Assembly (NCBI GenBank): GCA_011334435.1
Contig: DTPJ01000526.1
Location: 1 to 12,410 of the forward strand
Reading direction: 5' to 3'
Source of the DNA: Candidatus Poribacteria bacterium
GTDB lineage: Bacteria > Poribacteria > DTPJ01
Length of the DNA: 12,410 bases
Shown: in pieces, positions 1-7,070 of the stretch
Layout: each line of letters begins with the position of its first letter
Position numbering within the stretch: the first letter of the stretch is position 1
Position numbers and translations under genes: made by a program
Notes under the pieces: model-generated
The model's database searches: none
The model's input: only the letters and a program-made list of their open reading frames with translations
What the model was told of the DNA's origin: nothing

Positions 1-1
1 A

Positions 2-616
2 ACGGGGAGTGGGGGAACCTTCGTTAATGTAACGACAAATGGAAATCACATTATGTTCAGAGCAATGCCAGCACTTGCCAACAGAAGTCTTACAGCGGAG
101 GAAGCGCTCTTCTATGCGCTCGTGCAGAATAGATTAGGCTGCGAAATCTCGTTACTCGTGCGAAATGGCAATGCGATATACGATATCATGGAGTATCATC
201 ATCAGTTCCGCGTCAAGGTAATGAGTGCGATCAAGAATCGAATTGCGCTCGAGGTGTCTTCGGAGAATCATGAAGGAAAGCTCGTGCTAGTCAATGTCGA
301 TAAGAACACCCTCCAAATGAAAAATGCCAATCTCGTTGTGAAGATTGATGGAAAAATTATTAAGGAGACGACAAAGCCGCTGGAGGTTCTCTTTGCATTT
401 GGCTCAGGAGAAAGTGATGCGGTGTATACAGTGTTGCATAACGACGAGATTTCTCAGATCCTCATTTACGTGCCGAGCTTTTCAAACCACGCAATCGAAA
501 TTGAAAGCGTTTCATTCCTCGCAAATATCTTTTCTCCATTTGGAATTGCAGCGGTTCTCTCTGCATTTGCAATCGTTTGTGCTTCGGCGGTCGTGCTCGT
601 TAAGAAAAAATTATAG
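2..616 (+). CDS. C-terminal part of a membrane-anchored surface protein (5' truncated)
   Basis: The reading frame is open from base 2, the first complete codon, to TAG at 614-616. The ATG at 53 is therefore probably internal and the true start lies before the window. The visible 204 residues are mostly alternating hydrophobic and polar, as in beta-sandwich extracellular domains. A segment near residues 150-175 (YTVLHNDE, then IYVPSFSNHAIEIE) reads as a final beta-rich repeat. Residues 180-200 form one strongly hydrophobic helix followed by KKKL and the stop. This is the usual layout of an exported protein held by a C-terminal transmembrane anchor with a short basic cytoplasmic tail. I infer a cell-surface or secreted, anchored protein; no enzymatic motif is visible. 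Codon use is richer in G and C than in the genes at 2188-8234. Its ligand or role cannot be told from this fragment. Confidence 0.8.
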   Translation, partial: TGSGGTFVNVTTNGNHIMFRAMPALANRSLTAEEALFYALVQNRLGCEISLLVRNGNAIYDIMEYHHQFRVKVMSAIKNRIALEVSSENHEGKLVLVNVDKNTLQMKNANLVVKIDGKIIKETTKPLEVLFAFGSGESDAVYTVLHNDEISQILIYVPSFSNHAIEIESVSFLANIFSPFGIAAVLSAFAIVCASAVVLVKKKL

Positions 617-643
617 ACAACAAACTCAAAAAGGGAATTAGTA

Positions 644-659
644 ATGAAATCTTTTTCAT
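644..659 (+). terminator. possible weak terminator after the surface protein gene
   Basis: ATGAAA at 644-649 can pair with TTTCAT at 654-659 around a four-base loop, and five T residues lie at 652-656. It starts 27 bases after the stop codon at 616. Archaeal termination mainly needs a T-run, so the hairpin itself is of doubtful weight. Confidence 0.25.
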
Positions 660-1112
660 CCGGTTTGCAGGACCACATCATATGACTCATATCTTCAATT
701 TCGACCAGCCTTAATTAGGAAGAATCAATCCAGATACAGTTATTAACTGTGCAGCAAACAATATAATGAAGATTTGAGCATGAATTTTGGAATATTAAGA
801 AAAAAGTGAGGTGAAAGTCGTTTTACTTACGCTCAAAGAAAGGATACATTGGAAATGAACGGGGACTTCTTCAAGATTGGTTGATATTACCTGGGGCGGG
901 AAATTGTTTATCGTCTAATTTGCTTCAATCGGGAAATCCTGGTACAAATTTCCTCTGGGTCCAGTTTGATGCTGTAAAAAGAGATATCAGAGAAAACGTA
1001 ATATAGGAAAAGATTCAATGAATTTGGATGCGAAGGACTGAGGTAGGTTTTGGATTAAAGATGAGTTGATCTACAATATTTGAAATAATCATCAACTAAT
1101 GCGGCTAGAGAC

Positions 1113-1391
1113 ATGATTGCAGAGTTCTTGCTGGTGGTAATCGGGACGATTCTCATCTATTTCCTTCTAGAATCTGGCTGATCCTGTTTGCTGCTAGAAC
1201 AGGAGATGTTTCGGATAAATCTCCAGCAAAATAGTTACTTTAGAATCATTGAACAGATTGAGATTTCATTGCTACCATCTCTAATACTAATTCCCCTAAC
1301 AACCTTTCTTTTGAATTTGGTCATTTATGTCGGGTTCTGTCGATTCTTAATTCCCACACAATATCGCTATTATCCATTGGCATCAGAATAG
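1113..1391 (+). pseudogene. possible broken small membrane-protein gene (in-frame TGA)
   Basis: From ATG at 1113 the frame encodes 22 residues with one hydrophobic segment (EFLLVVIGTILIYFLLE) and stops at TGA (1179-1181). The same frame is then open to TAG at 1389-1391 and contains a second hydrophobic segment (SLLPSLILIPLTTFLLNLVI). Read through, it would be a protein of about 92 residues with two membrane segments. Either this is a small membrane protein broken by one nonsense mutation, or it is chance hydrophobic coding in AT-rich DNA. No ribosome binding site precedes the ATG and the family is not recognised. Recoding of TGA is not supported, because no selenocysteine-like context was seen. 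Confidence 0.22.
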
Positions 1392-1718
1392 TTCAAAAAA
1401 AGAGAAGATAAAATATTTAATATACTTCAGATGCTATAGAATAATTTCGTAGAAGCCGATACTTATAATCAGCTGATACATTCATTAAGGGGAATTCCGC
1501 ATTTTCAAACAAAAAAAAGTCAAAAAATAATAGTTGGCGCAGTTAAAGAGCCAACCTAAGTGTATTATCCAATGAAAAATTGATCGTATAGGCACTGGAT
1601 ATGCGATCGAACATTCAATCCCTCTAATTGAAATATGAGTGTCTTCTAAGAGACTTGATGACCGTAGGATTAAACGACATAATGCGGAAAACATAAATCC
1701 TTCGGGATAAATGTCAAC

Positions 1719-1756
1719 TTTATATAATATTTGGTTACATTTATATAAATATTTGG
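1719..1756 (+). repeat. tandem pair of TATA-box-like direct repeats, 21-base step
   Basis: The unit at 1719-1734 reads TTTATATAATATTTGG and the unit at 1740-1756 reads TTTATATAAATATTTGG. They differ by one inserted A and start 21 bases apart, so they lie about two helical turns apart on the same face. Each contains a strong TATA-like core. No intact gene follows; the nearest ATG downstream (1775) opens only 14 codons. They may be leftover promoters of a lost gene or promoters of an untranslated RNA. Confidence 0.4.
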
Positions 1757-2187
1757 GACCAGAAAAAGAATTCAATGGCGCTTCAACGCAATTATGCTTG
1801 TGATGCTTCAATCTATTAAATAAATCAACAAGGAAGGCAGAGAAAGTCTTGTGCTATTTGAAACCAAGGTTGAAGAATCTTAAATCGAAAAATTGTCAAT
1901 CCGAACGCGGGGGAATCCCTGATAGTTGTTCAAAAGAGATTCATAACACGTTTACATTCATTCTAATTTTAGTTTAGATAAAAAACTTTTAGCTGGTATT
2001 TCAGTATGCTCTAATAGATATCTGAATTAAATATATAAATAATTATAAAAAATTTTCTCATCCAATATTAGCCGAAGACTCTTATGAATTTTCATGTTTG
2101 TTCAACAAAAATCCCATTCGATTTTTTAAACAATCCTCCATAGGAGAAAAAATAAAATAAAGCATAAAAGGTAAATGTCTAAGAATT

Positions 2188-2580
2188 ATGAATATTATTG
2201 ATTTAGCAAAACTAATTTCAGCAATTATTTTCGTTTTGATCCTACCTGGTTTGATATGGAGTTTTATTTTCTTTCCATCAAATACTGTGCTTCGGGAACA
2301 CTTCGGAACGGTTTGGGTCAATCTATTGGAACGAGTAGTACTAAGCATCGCATTGTCATTTGCAATAATCTCATTTTTGCTTGTCATGATCAATTATTTT
2401 TTCAATTTAGATATCTCGCCTTTAGCAGTTTTAATCATTGTCTTATTCATATCTGCGCTTGGAATTTTTGTGAATATTCTTATGAGGACTGAAATGCTGA
2501 AATGGTTTTCAGTGCAAGTAATAAAAATAAAAGAATTAAAGTACCGATTTTGCGATTATCTAAGACGCCGTTATAAATGA
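2188..2580 (+). CDS. small three-helix membrane protein, DUF1616-like
   Basis: The product has 130 residues. Three hydrophobic segments are predicted at about residues 7-29, 48-71 and 77-99, followed by a strongly basic tail ending in RRRYK. The first helix carries LPG at 19-21 followed by FFP at 28-30, and the second begins with ER (48-49) and continues SIALS (53-57). This order resembles the start of DUF1616 membrane proteins, where an LPG...FP segment is followed by ER..LS. From memory those proteins are usually longer, so this may be a short or truncated member. Function is unknown; such proteins often lie in archaeal and bacterial polysaccharide clusters. ATG 2188 is the first start after the in-frame stop at 2158-2160, but no good ribosome binding site precedes it. 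The gene converges on the GT-C-like gene with 37 bases between stop codons. Confidence 0.62.
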   Translation: MNIIDLAKLISAIIFVLILPGLIWSFIFFPSNTVLREHFGTVWVNLLERVVLSIALSFAIISFLLVMINYFFNLDISPLAVLIIVLFISALGIFVNILMRTEMLKWFSVQVIKIKELKYRFCDYLRRRYK

Positions 2581-2617
2581 GTTTTACGTTATGTAAACAT
2601 TCATTAAAAGTAAGATA

Positions 2618-4261
2618 TTACCAGTTAATATTTGTAATATTTAATTTATATATTGATCTAATTTCGTAAACTCCCGAATATTCCTCCACAAACCATTTTG
2701 ATTCGAGATAATCACTAAGTGGGATTTTCTTTTTGGTGTAAACCAGAGGTGCTTCAAGTTCCCATGAACCCCATAGGACGTAAATTTCCTTAAACCGATA
2801 ATCAGGATAAGTTTTGAAAAATTCCTCAACATAAGTTAAATTAGACGGGGCGTTTACAATAAACTCTTCGGTTACGAATATGGGTGGGGCATCTTTTTTT
2901 GCCAAATAATAATCATACATTGCAACGGTATAACCAAGTTGGATTAAGTCGGCAGATAAGTAATCTGGAGCAAATAATACTGATCCATTCCTGTCAATAA
3001 ATTCCTCAATCCAATAAACTCCTTCTAGATTCTTGGTTATATACGGTTTTACATTTGATTGATATTTTATTGCTGTGTTGAAAAATGGAATAACCAACAG
3101 CGCAAGTATGAATGCTACTAGAATTATGGAGTATATACGTTTATTCCGTTTAATTACGAATAACCATCTTGCAAGATAGAATACACCGATTCCGCAAAAA
3201 CAGCAAATAAAAATATCCAAATTAAATACATATCTATTACTAAACACCAAGCAGAGCATCATATACACAATTGTCACTAAAGTGATACACACCAGGAACG
3301 AGCCAGGCGATCGATGTCGAAAAACAAAAAGCATTCCTATTAATGAAAATGCAACGAGCACTGGTGAAAACGATGCGTACGTAAGCAAAATATGCCCATC
3401 TCTCATTAGCAATGGTTTGGCCCCACCACCATGCGTAACTTGATCACTCATAACTGCAATAAGATCACTTTTTGAATTATTGATCACATCAGTTATTAGG
3501 TCTATTTGTTGTTCATACACGGGGAACCAGAATATAGCAGAGAGGATGAGTGATGATATAAGAATCAAAATGGATTTCTTAACAATAATTGTCCTCCGTC
3601 GCATAGTGTTAATGATGATATAGACCAAAATTGATAAAATGAACAACGCAAAGATTGGTCGGTGAAATACATATAATGATCCACCAAGTAAGGAAACATA
3701 AATAATTCCTCTGTTAGAATTATTTTTCAAAGTAATTTCAAAACCCAAAATCGCCACGATTAATATAAAAGAGGCAACTATTTGACGATAGTATGACTCA
3801 TTGATCGCATTGTATTGGACATATGATAATGCAATCAATGAACTCGATAAGACACCAACAAATCTATTACTGGACACGTGTCTTGTCAGTGCAAAGACAG
3901 CCAAAGGAATGAGTATTCCAAAGAGAATTGGCAATACGAATCTAAAAAAATCTCTTAAATTATAATAATTTGATATTTTCAATATCAGCGCAAAGATACC
4001 GAAAAAACCCGGTTCAATATAAAAGGATTCATAATCCCAAACATAAGGAAAGAAAGGAATTCTATCCCAATTGTTCGATTCTGCAAATCTTCGCAAGAAT
4101 GCTTGGTAGAATCCCGTATCAAAGCCAACCTCAAAAAAATAATTATTTGTTAAATATGGCAGTATCCTAATTATAACTGAGAGGATCAATAAAATTAAAA
4201 CTAAAAGAGGCAATCCAATGGTTTCTAACTTTTTTATTAGATCAACATTATCATTTTCCAT
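2618..4261 (-). CDS. polytopic GT-C-like membrane glycosyltransferase (putative)
   Basis: From ATG 4261 the product has 547 residues: about 12 hydrophobic helices up to residue 394, then a soluble C-terminal domain (395-547). The first extracytoplasmic loop carries EVGFDTGFY with D48, and then VWDYESFYIEPGF with D76 and E78. Acidic residues in this loop are the hallmark of GT-C enzymes (GT39, ArnT and STT3 classes), which take sugars from polyprenyl-phosphate donors on the outer face. I infer such a role, but donor and acceptor are unknown. The AglB-type WWDYG motif is not seen in the soluble domain, so it is probably not the oligosaccharyltransferase. Start choice: a GTG at 4279 would add six residues, but it lies inside the expected promoter spacing. 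A TATA box at 4287-4293 sits 26-32 bases before ATG 4261, which fits a leaderless mRNA. It is divergent from the GT4 gene at 4402. Confidence 0.75.
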   Translation of the reverse strand: MENDNVDLIKKLETIGLPLLVLILLILSVIIRILPYLTNNYFFEVGFDTGFYQAFLRRFAESNNWDRIPFFPYVWDYESFYIEPGFFGIFALILKISNYYNLRDFFRFVLPILFGILIPLAVFALTRHVSSNRFVGVLSSSLIALSYVQYNAINESYYRQIVASFILIVAILGFEITLKNNSNRGIIYVSLLGGSLYVFHRPIFALFILSILVYIIINTMRRRTIIVKKSILILISSLILSAIFWFPVYEQQIDLITDVINNSKSDLIAVMSDQVTHGGGAKPLLMRDGHILLTYASFSPVLVAFSLIGMLFVFRHRSPGSFLVCITLVTIVYMMLCLVFSNRYVFNLDIFICCFCGIGVFYLARWLFVIKRNKRIYSIILVAFILALLVIPFFNTAIKYQSNVKPYITKNLEGVYWIEEFIDRNGSVLFAPDYLSADLIQLGYTVAMYDYYLAKKDAPPIFVTEEFIVNAPSNLTYVEEFFKTYPDYRFKEIYVLWGSWELEAPLVYTKKKIPLSDYLESKWFVEEYSGVYEIRSIYKLNITNINW

Positions 4262-4286
4262 TTCAAGATACGAATTCACTTAATTC

Positions 4287-4293
4287 TATATAA
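4287..4293 (-). promoter_or_regulatory. TATA box of the GT-C-like gene (leaderless)
   Basis: On the minus strand the box reads TTATATA. It occupies -32 to -26 relative to the A of ATG 4261, the canonical archaeal distance from TATA box to transcription start. No ribosome binding site lies before the ATG, so a leaderless transcript starting at or next to the ATG is the simplest reading. Confidence 0.55.
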
Positions 4294-4373
4294 GAATTTG
4301 ATATCAAAAATAGTTTAGATTCAGTTTAAAATTGATTAATATATCGATCTGATTCTTATTGTTTGTTAAGTTT

Positions 4374-4380
4374 TTTATAA
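4374..4380 (+). promoter_or_regulatory. TATA box of the first GT4 gene
   Basis: TTTATAA, within the run TTTTTTATAA at 4371-4380, lies 22-28 bases before TTG 4402. Transcription would begin near 4402-4406. It forms the plus-strand half of a divergent promoter region of 140 bases shared with the minus-strand gene starting at 4261. Confidence 0.45.
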
Positions 4381-4401
4381 GAATGCATTGTTTAGGAGAC
4401 A

Positions 4402-5535
4402 TTGCGACTTAAAACCTCAATTGCAAAGGGGAGTTATTATTTGACGAGGGGGATCATTCCTCAGCGTTACCCACAGTTGCTACTCGTGTTAAGAAGACCC
4501 ACGGGCGTTAGGGGTGGGATAGAAAGATTGTTCAATGATTTGGGACGTAGTCTCGAGAAGAATTGTCATATTGATTATGTGAGACCTTTGAAAAATTATC
4601 CAAGAAAAATTGGATTATTATCCTCTCTATTGCGTTCCATATTGTCGTTATTGTGGAAAAAGTACGATCTCGTGATTGGTCAGGATCTTTCGTTGTCAAT
4701 ATTAGGCCCATTCTGCAGAATGTTCGGAATACGCCTTATCATATTTGCACACGGTCTCGATGTCGTTTATCCAAGTTCTGTATATAGGAGGTATGTACTT
4801 TTTTTTTCCAAATACGCATCAAAGATAATTTGTGTTAGTAAATCGACTTTCGATGAATGCTCTTCACTCGGAATTCCTCATGATAAATTACTTGTCGTCA
4901 ATAATGGTGTGGATTTTGAACGATGGGAAAACCTTGATAAGAATGAAACCGATTTAAAAAACTTAAACAAAGTATTACAAAACAGACAATACATTCTATC
5001 CGTTGGGCGATTAATCGAAAGAAAAGGCTTTCACTGGTTTATAATGAATGCAATGCCGTATTTGTGCGAGATATATCCCGATTTGAGATATGTCATAATT
5101 GGCGAGGGGCCTCTCAAAGAAATGATTGAAAATACTATTATCAAGATGAATCTGGTAGATAAGATCATATTATTAGGTGAAGTGCCTGATTCGATCTTGG
5201 CATGGGCTTATCGCAATGCAGCGGTACTCGTATCACCAAACATTCCCGTAAGTGGAGACAAGGAAGGATTTGGATTATGCAATATTGAAGCTCCTTTTTT
5301 TGGCACACCTGTAATAGCCTCAAGAATTGATGGTATTCCAGATGCGATAACAGAGGGAATAACTGGTTTTTTGGTAGAGCCATTGAACCCAGATGACTTC
5401 ATTCACAAAATTTCCATAATCCTAAGTGGCACGTACCAATTTGATAAAAAAGTAATGAGAGAATATGTTGTAAATAAATTTAGTAGTGCAAAAACGGCGA
5501 AATTGATTCTAAACTTAATCAAAGATCCTAAATGA
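4402..5535 (+). CDS. GT4 family glycosyltransferase (GT-B fold)
   Basis: The enzyme has 377 residues and the full GT4 layout. The N-terminal domain has RRPTGVRGGIERL (31-43), where GGIE marks the nucleotide-sugar-side loop, and AHGLD (116-120). A linker VNNGVDFERW (166-175) follows. The C-terminal Rossmann domain has VGRLIERKG (201-209; R203 and K208 are the usual diphosphate-binding pair), GEGP (234-237) and the E-x7-E motif (E288 to E296) within EGFGLCNIE. All catalytic landmarks are present, so it should be active, transferring a sugar from a nucleotide donor on the cytoplasmic side. The donor sugar cannot be told. Start is uncertain. TTG 4402 has AGGAG only three bases away and fits the TATA box; TTG 4441 has GGGGAG (4428-4433) seven bases away and would give 364 residues. 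Both retain every motif. It is divergent from the GT-C-like gene. Confidence 0.9.
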   Translation: MRLKTSIAKGSYYLTRGIIPQRYPQLLLVLRRPTGVRGGIERLFNDLGRSLEKNCHIDYVRPLKNYPRKIGLLSSLLRSILSLLWKKYDLVIGQDLSLSILGPFCRMFGIRLIIFAHGLDVVYPSSVYRRYVLFFSKYASKIICVSKSTFDECSSLGIPHDKLLVVNNGVDFERWENLDKNETDLKNLNKVLQNRQYILSVGRLIERKGFHWFIMNAMPYLCEIYPDLRYVIIGEGPLKEMIENTIIKMNLVDKIILLGEVPDSILAWAYRNAAVLVSPNIPVSGDKEGFGLCNIEAPFFGTPVIASRIDGIPDAITEGITGFLVEPLNPDDFIHKISIILSGTYQFDKKVMREYVVNKFSSAKTAKLILNLIKDPK

Positions 5536-5914
5536 ATTCAGAATAGATTACTACCATCATATTATATACCGTTTAATTATGGCTAATAAAATCAATGCAA
5601 TTTCGATTTTTGATTTTTTGAGCGTCTTTCCTTCATTCTGCCTACTTGAGTATAATCATCAAGCCTATGGAATTTTCTTGCAAGAGGTGCTACATAACCA
5701 CATAATCATTCATCATAAAGCATCACAAGACGCAATATGAAAAATATCTGAATGATTTAATTAATAATACTATTTGAAAGGAGATTTGTAATAGAGAGGG
5801 TTATAAGATCAAAAGCCTAATAAAATATTTAACCACTTGATAAATAAATGCGATAAAAACAAAAGAAAATACATAACGATCAAATTAGAATCAAAAAAAA
5901 GGAGTAAAAGGCTT
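5536..5914 (+). promoter_or_regulatory. intergenic region and leader between two GT4 genes
   Basis: This stretch of 379 bases has no convincing gene. TATA-like runs occur at 5561-5568 (ATTATATA) and 5823-5831 (AAATATTTA); the second would start transcription near 5855 and give a leader of about 60 bases for the gene at 5915. A 53-codon frame (5579-5740) opens after the first run but has no recognisable motif. AAAGGAG at 5777-5783 has no start codon followed by an open frame. GGAG at 5901-5904 is the ribosome binding site used to choose ATG 5915. Confidence 0.35.
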
Positions 5915-7039
5915 ATGGAATTATGGATTATTGGAAGTACAAATGACCCAAAGTGCGGTGTTGCAAAATATATTCGGGAAATGATCGAACAACTCAATAG
6001 ATATAATTTGTTTCCGTTAACATATAACCTCGATCTTAGAAACGGGTGCATCAAGTACATTATTGATGCAATCAGAATATTGACATCAATCAAAAATAGG
6101 CCGTCAATCGTACATTTACAATATACACCTACCACACTTGGGCCACTTATTACAGTTATTGTTTTTTTATTGAAGAGAGATGGATTAAAATTAATCATAA
6201 CACTGCACGAGAAGCCGGAAGGATACTTAAGAAGAATCAAACTTGGATTGTTGAAAAGAATTTTCTTGTTGTTCGAACGCAGTCTCATCAATAAGTGCGA
6301 TATTGTTATTGTCCATACCGAAGAACATAAAAATTTGATATCAAAGTATTATAAGGAAGTATCAAAAAAAGTACTAATAATTGAGCACAACATACCTCAG
6401 CGTCGCAAAAGTGAGATAATTGGAGCGACGAGTGAACTTGGAAATGAATTGCAGCTTTTGAAAAATAAGAAAATCATTGGATTTTTTGGTACATTTAGAC
6501 CGAGCAAGGGCATTGACATTCTCGTGAAAGCATTTGCTGAAATTTCATATAACGAAAATCTTGCCCTATTATTGGCAGGAAGAGTTCGTAAGACGGACAA
6601 GAAATATTACTCGGAAATCCTTAATCTAATAAAAAAATTCAAAATTGAAGATAAAGTAAAAATAATCTTAGATGTACCAGATGAAGATATAAGTGAATTA
6701 CTTCAAACTATGGATATTATCACGTTGCCATACTTAGAATGTACCCAATCTGGCGTGTTATTCAGGGAAATAATTCCACATATGAAGCCTGTGGTCATGT
6801 CCGACGTTGGAGGATTGGGTGAAGCCGCAAGAGCGTATGGAATAGGAGTAGTTGTACAACCAGGAAATCCCCAGGCATTGGCAGACGCTATCCTAGAATT
6901 GTTAAGAAATGATGACTTAAGGAAAAAAATAATATTGAATCAAGAAAAATTTTGCGAACTAATGAATCAATCTAAAACACCTAACGGGTATGCAAATTTG
7001 TATATGGAGCTTCTATCACCAAAAGCTCAGAATTCTTAG
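5915..7039 (+). CDS. GT4 family glycosyltransferase with SGV-type acidic loop
   Basis: The enzyme has 374 residues from ATG 5915. A TTG at 5837 could extend it by 26 Lys/Arg-rich residues, but GGAG (5901-5904) lies ten bases before the ATG and homologous folds begin right at MELWIIGSTN. GT-B landmarks are the N-terminal glycine loop KCGVAKY (13-19), LHEKPEG (97-103), the linker IEHNIP (156-161), FGTFRPSKG (191-199), where R195 and K198 match the diphosphate pair, and LECTQSGV (274-281), then RE (284-285), then KPVVMSDVGGLGE. The first acidic residue (E275) is ten positions before E285, rather than eight as in the standard E-x7-E. This is typical of the GT4 subset with a QSGV loop. The role is cytoplasmic sugar transfer to a lipid-linked or polymer acceptor; donor unknown. 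The gene converges with the GT4 at 7071 with 31 bases between stops. Confidence 0.88.
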   Translation: MELWIIGSTNDPKCGVAKYIREMIEQLNRYNLFPLTYNLDLRNGCIKYIIDAIRILTSIKNRPSIVHLQYTPTTLGPLITVIVFLLKRDGLKLIITLHEKPEGYLRRIKLGLLKRIFLLFERSLINKCDIVIVHTEEHKNLISKYYKEVSKKVLIIEHNIPQRRKSEIIGATSELGNELQLLKNKKIIGFFGTFRPSKGIDILVKAFAEISYNENLALLLAGRVRKTDKKYYSEILNLIKKFKIEDKVKIILDVPDEDISELLQTMDIITLPYLECTQSGVLFREIIPHMKPVVMSDVGGLGEAARAYGIGVVVQPGNPQALADAILELLRNDDLRKKIILNQEKFCELMNQSKTPNGYANLYMELLSPKAQNS

Positions 7040-7046
7040 AAAACCA

Positions 7047-7060
7047 TTTTTTCAATTTTA
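7047..7060 (+). terminator. T-rich terminator after the second GT4 gene
   Basis: Six T residues at 7047-7052, followed by a further T-rich stretch to 7059, start eight bases after the stop codon at 7039. T-runs without a hairpin are the usual archaeal intrinsic signal, and here they lie between two convergent genes. Confidence 0.4.
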
Positions 7061-7070
7061 TCAAGTCTCT

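Larger units (their letters stand above)
617..2187. other. gene-poor tract of about 1.57 kb
   Basis: No convincing intact gene is present on either strand. The longest open frame (minus strand, 1485-1811) has an implausible composition rich in Cys, His and aromatic residues and no recognisable motif. The tract does hold a broken hydrophobic frame (1113-1391), a tandem pair of TATA-like elements (1719-1756), an AT-rich run at 2030-2052 and a run ending at 1005 without a start codon. In that last run neighbouring frames give short protein-like strings, for example GKSWYKFPLGPV in one frame and KRDIRENVI in another. The pattern fits decayed genes, but I cannot name any family from it. Confidence 0.5.

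Noticed and set aside
676..686. CATCATATGAC shared with 9411-9421, as possible flanking direct repeats of an element
   Set aside because: An 11-base match between two tracts of about 1.5 kb is close to chance expectation, and no mobile-element gene lies between.
1179..1181. Recoded TGA (selenocysteine or other read-through) in the hydrophobic frame
   Set aside because: No recognised selenoprotein motif surrounds it and no downstream hairpin stands out. A nonsense mutation or non-coding DNA is simpler.
1533..1555. Stem of GTTGGC and GCCAAC around an 11-base loop
   Set aside because: Six pairs with a long loop, no T-run after it and no gene end nearby, so it is within what chance gives.
1485..1811. 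Minus-strand open frame of 108 codons in the first gene-poor tract
   Set aside because: Composition is unlike a real protein (many Cys, His and aromatics without pattern), no motif or domain is recognisable, and no ribosome binding site or properly placed TATA box precedes it.
2581..2598. Imperfect inverted repeat between the convergent genes ending at 2580 and 2618
   Set aside because: Only five contiguous pairs plus a bulge and no T-run on either strand, so it is too weak to call a terminator.
5579..5740. Plus-strand frame of 53 codons starting MANKINAISI between two GT4 genes
   Set aside because: It has no recognisable motif, the nearby TATA-like run (5561-5568) would start transcription after its ATG, and no ribosome binding site precedes it. 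Chance opening in AT-rich DNA is enough to explain it.
5777..5789. Good ribosome-binding-like AAAGGAG followed by TTG TAA
   Set aside because: The start codon is followed at once by a stop, so nothing is encoded. It does not serve the gene at 5915.
5837..5914. Upstream TTG start adding 26 residues to the second GT4 enzyme
   Set aside because: The extension is Lys/Arg-rich and unlike a GT-B start, while ATG 5915 has a well spaced GGAG and begins directly with the first beta strand.
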